From Riptortus pedestris (Eukaryota; Arthropoda; Insecta; Hemiptera; Alydidae), in the NCBI GenBank assembly GCA_019009955.1, contig CM032231.1:86752501-86816500 (forward strand): a stretch of DNA of 64,000 nucleotides, given 5' to 3'. The translations under genes were made by a program, and so were the position numbers. The notes beneath the pieces were generated by a model, which did not search any database, was not told where the DNA came from, and saw nothing but the letters and a program-made list of their open reading frames with translations. Shown one piece after another: positions 63,945 to 64,000 of the stretch (positions are counted from its first letter, which is position 1; each line of letters opens with the position of its first letter).

Positions 63945-64000
63945 TTTTAGCAGATTTCCCTTGGGGAAATTAATTATTGAGGTCTTACTCATGACGCGAT
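63945..64000 (+). mobile_element. HINE-like element, head cut by the window edge
   Basis: TTTTAGCAGATTTCCCTTGG, then TTGAGGTCTTACTCATGACG. The rest lies outside the window. Confidence 0.85.

Overview
The window is eukaryotic and most likely from an arthropod, probably an insect. It is AT-rich and has spliced genes with GT-AG introns, long introns packed with transposable elements, many (TA)n tracts, a tRNA-derived SINE and an I/R1-like LINE. The species cannot be named from the sequence alone.

The left half (1 to about 32,215) is dominated by one minus-strand gene, an intersectin/Dap160 endocytic scaffold orthologue. Twelve coding exons were resolved by hand from the start codon at 32,210 down to 2,740, and every junction keeps frame. 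They encode about 860 residues: EH1, a proline-rich linker with tandem repeats, EH2, a long charged coiled coil, and the first half of the first SH3 domain. The rest of the SH3 array lies beyond the left edge. Two plus-strand items sit antisense in its introns. One is an unrecognised open exon (6,665-7,916, about 416 codons). The other is a LINE with an intact endonuclease-RT-RNase H frame (15,585-19,655).

The right half (about 33,700 to 64,000) has no host gene that I can recognise. It is a repeat landscape built from a few families. (1) A family with about 20 copies has subterminal inverted repeats AGCAGATTTCCC/GGGAAATCTGCT, an internal (TA)n tract and a terminal hairpin ending GACGGACTTT. 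This structure fits non-autonomous Helentrons (HINE/DINE-1-like). (2) A second family has ACTAG/CTAGT ends and internal ~300-bp tandem units. It is Helitron-like, but some copies look like inverted-repeat composites. (3) A tRNA-derived SINE has clear target duplications at two copies. (4) There is a TTAA-flanked piggyBac-like MITE carrying 89-bp repeats with palindromes. (5) A 250-bp foldback element is present. (6) A perfect 16-bp-period A(C15) array of about 500 bp is fused to a fragment of a protein with an AT-hook-like motif. Family 2 elements are repeatedly nested inside the (TA)n tract of family 1 elements.

The strongest leads are the nested antisense ORF, the two rolling-circle-like families and their nesting, the inverted composites of the CTAG family, the A(C15) array with its captured-looking ORF, and the palindrome-bearing piggyBac-like MITE.
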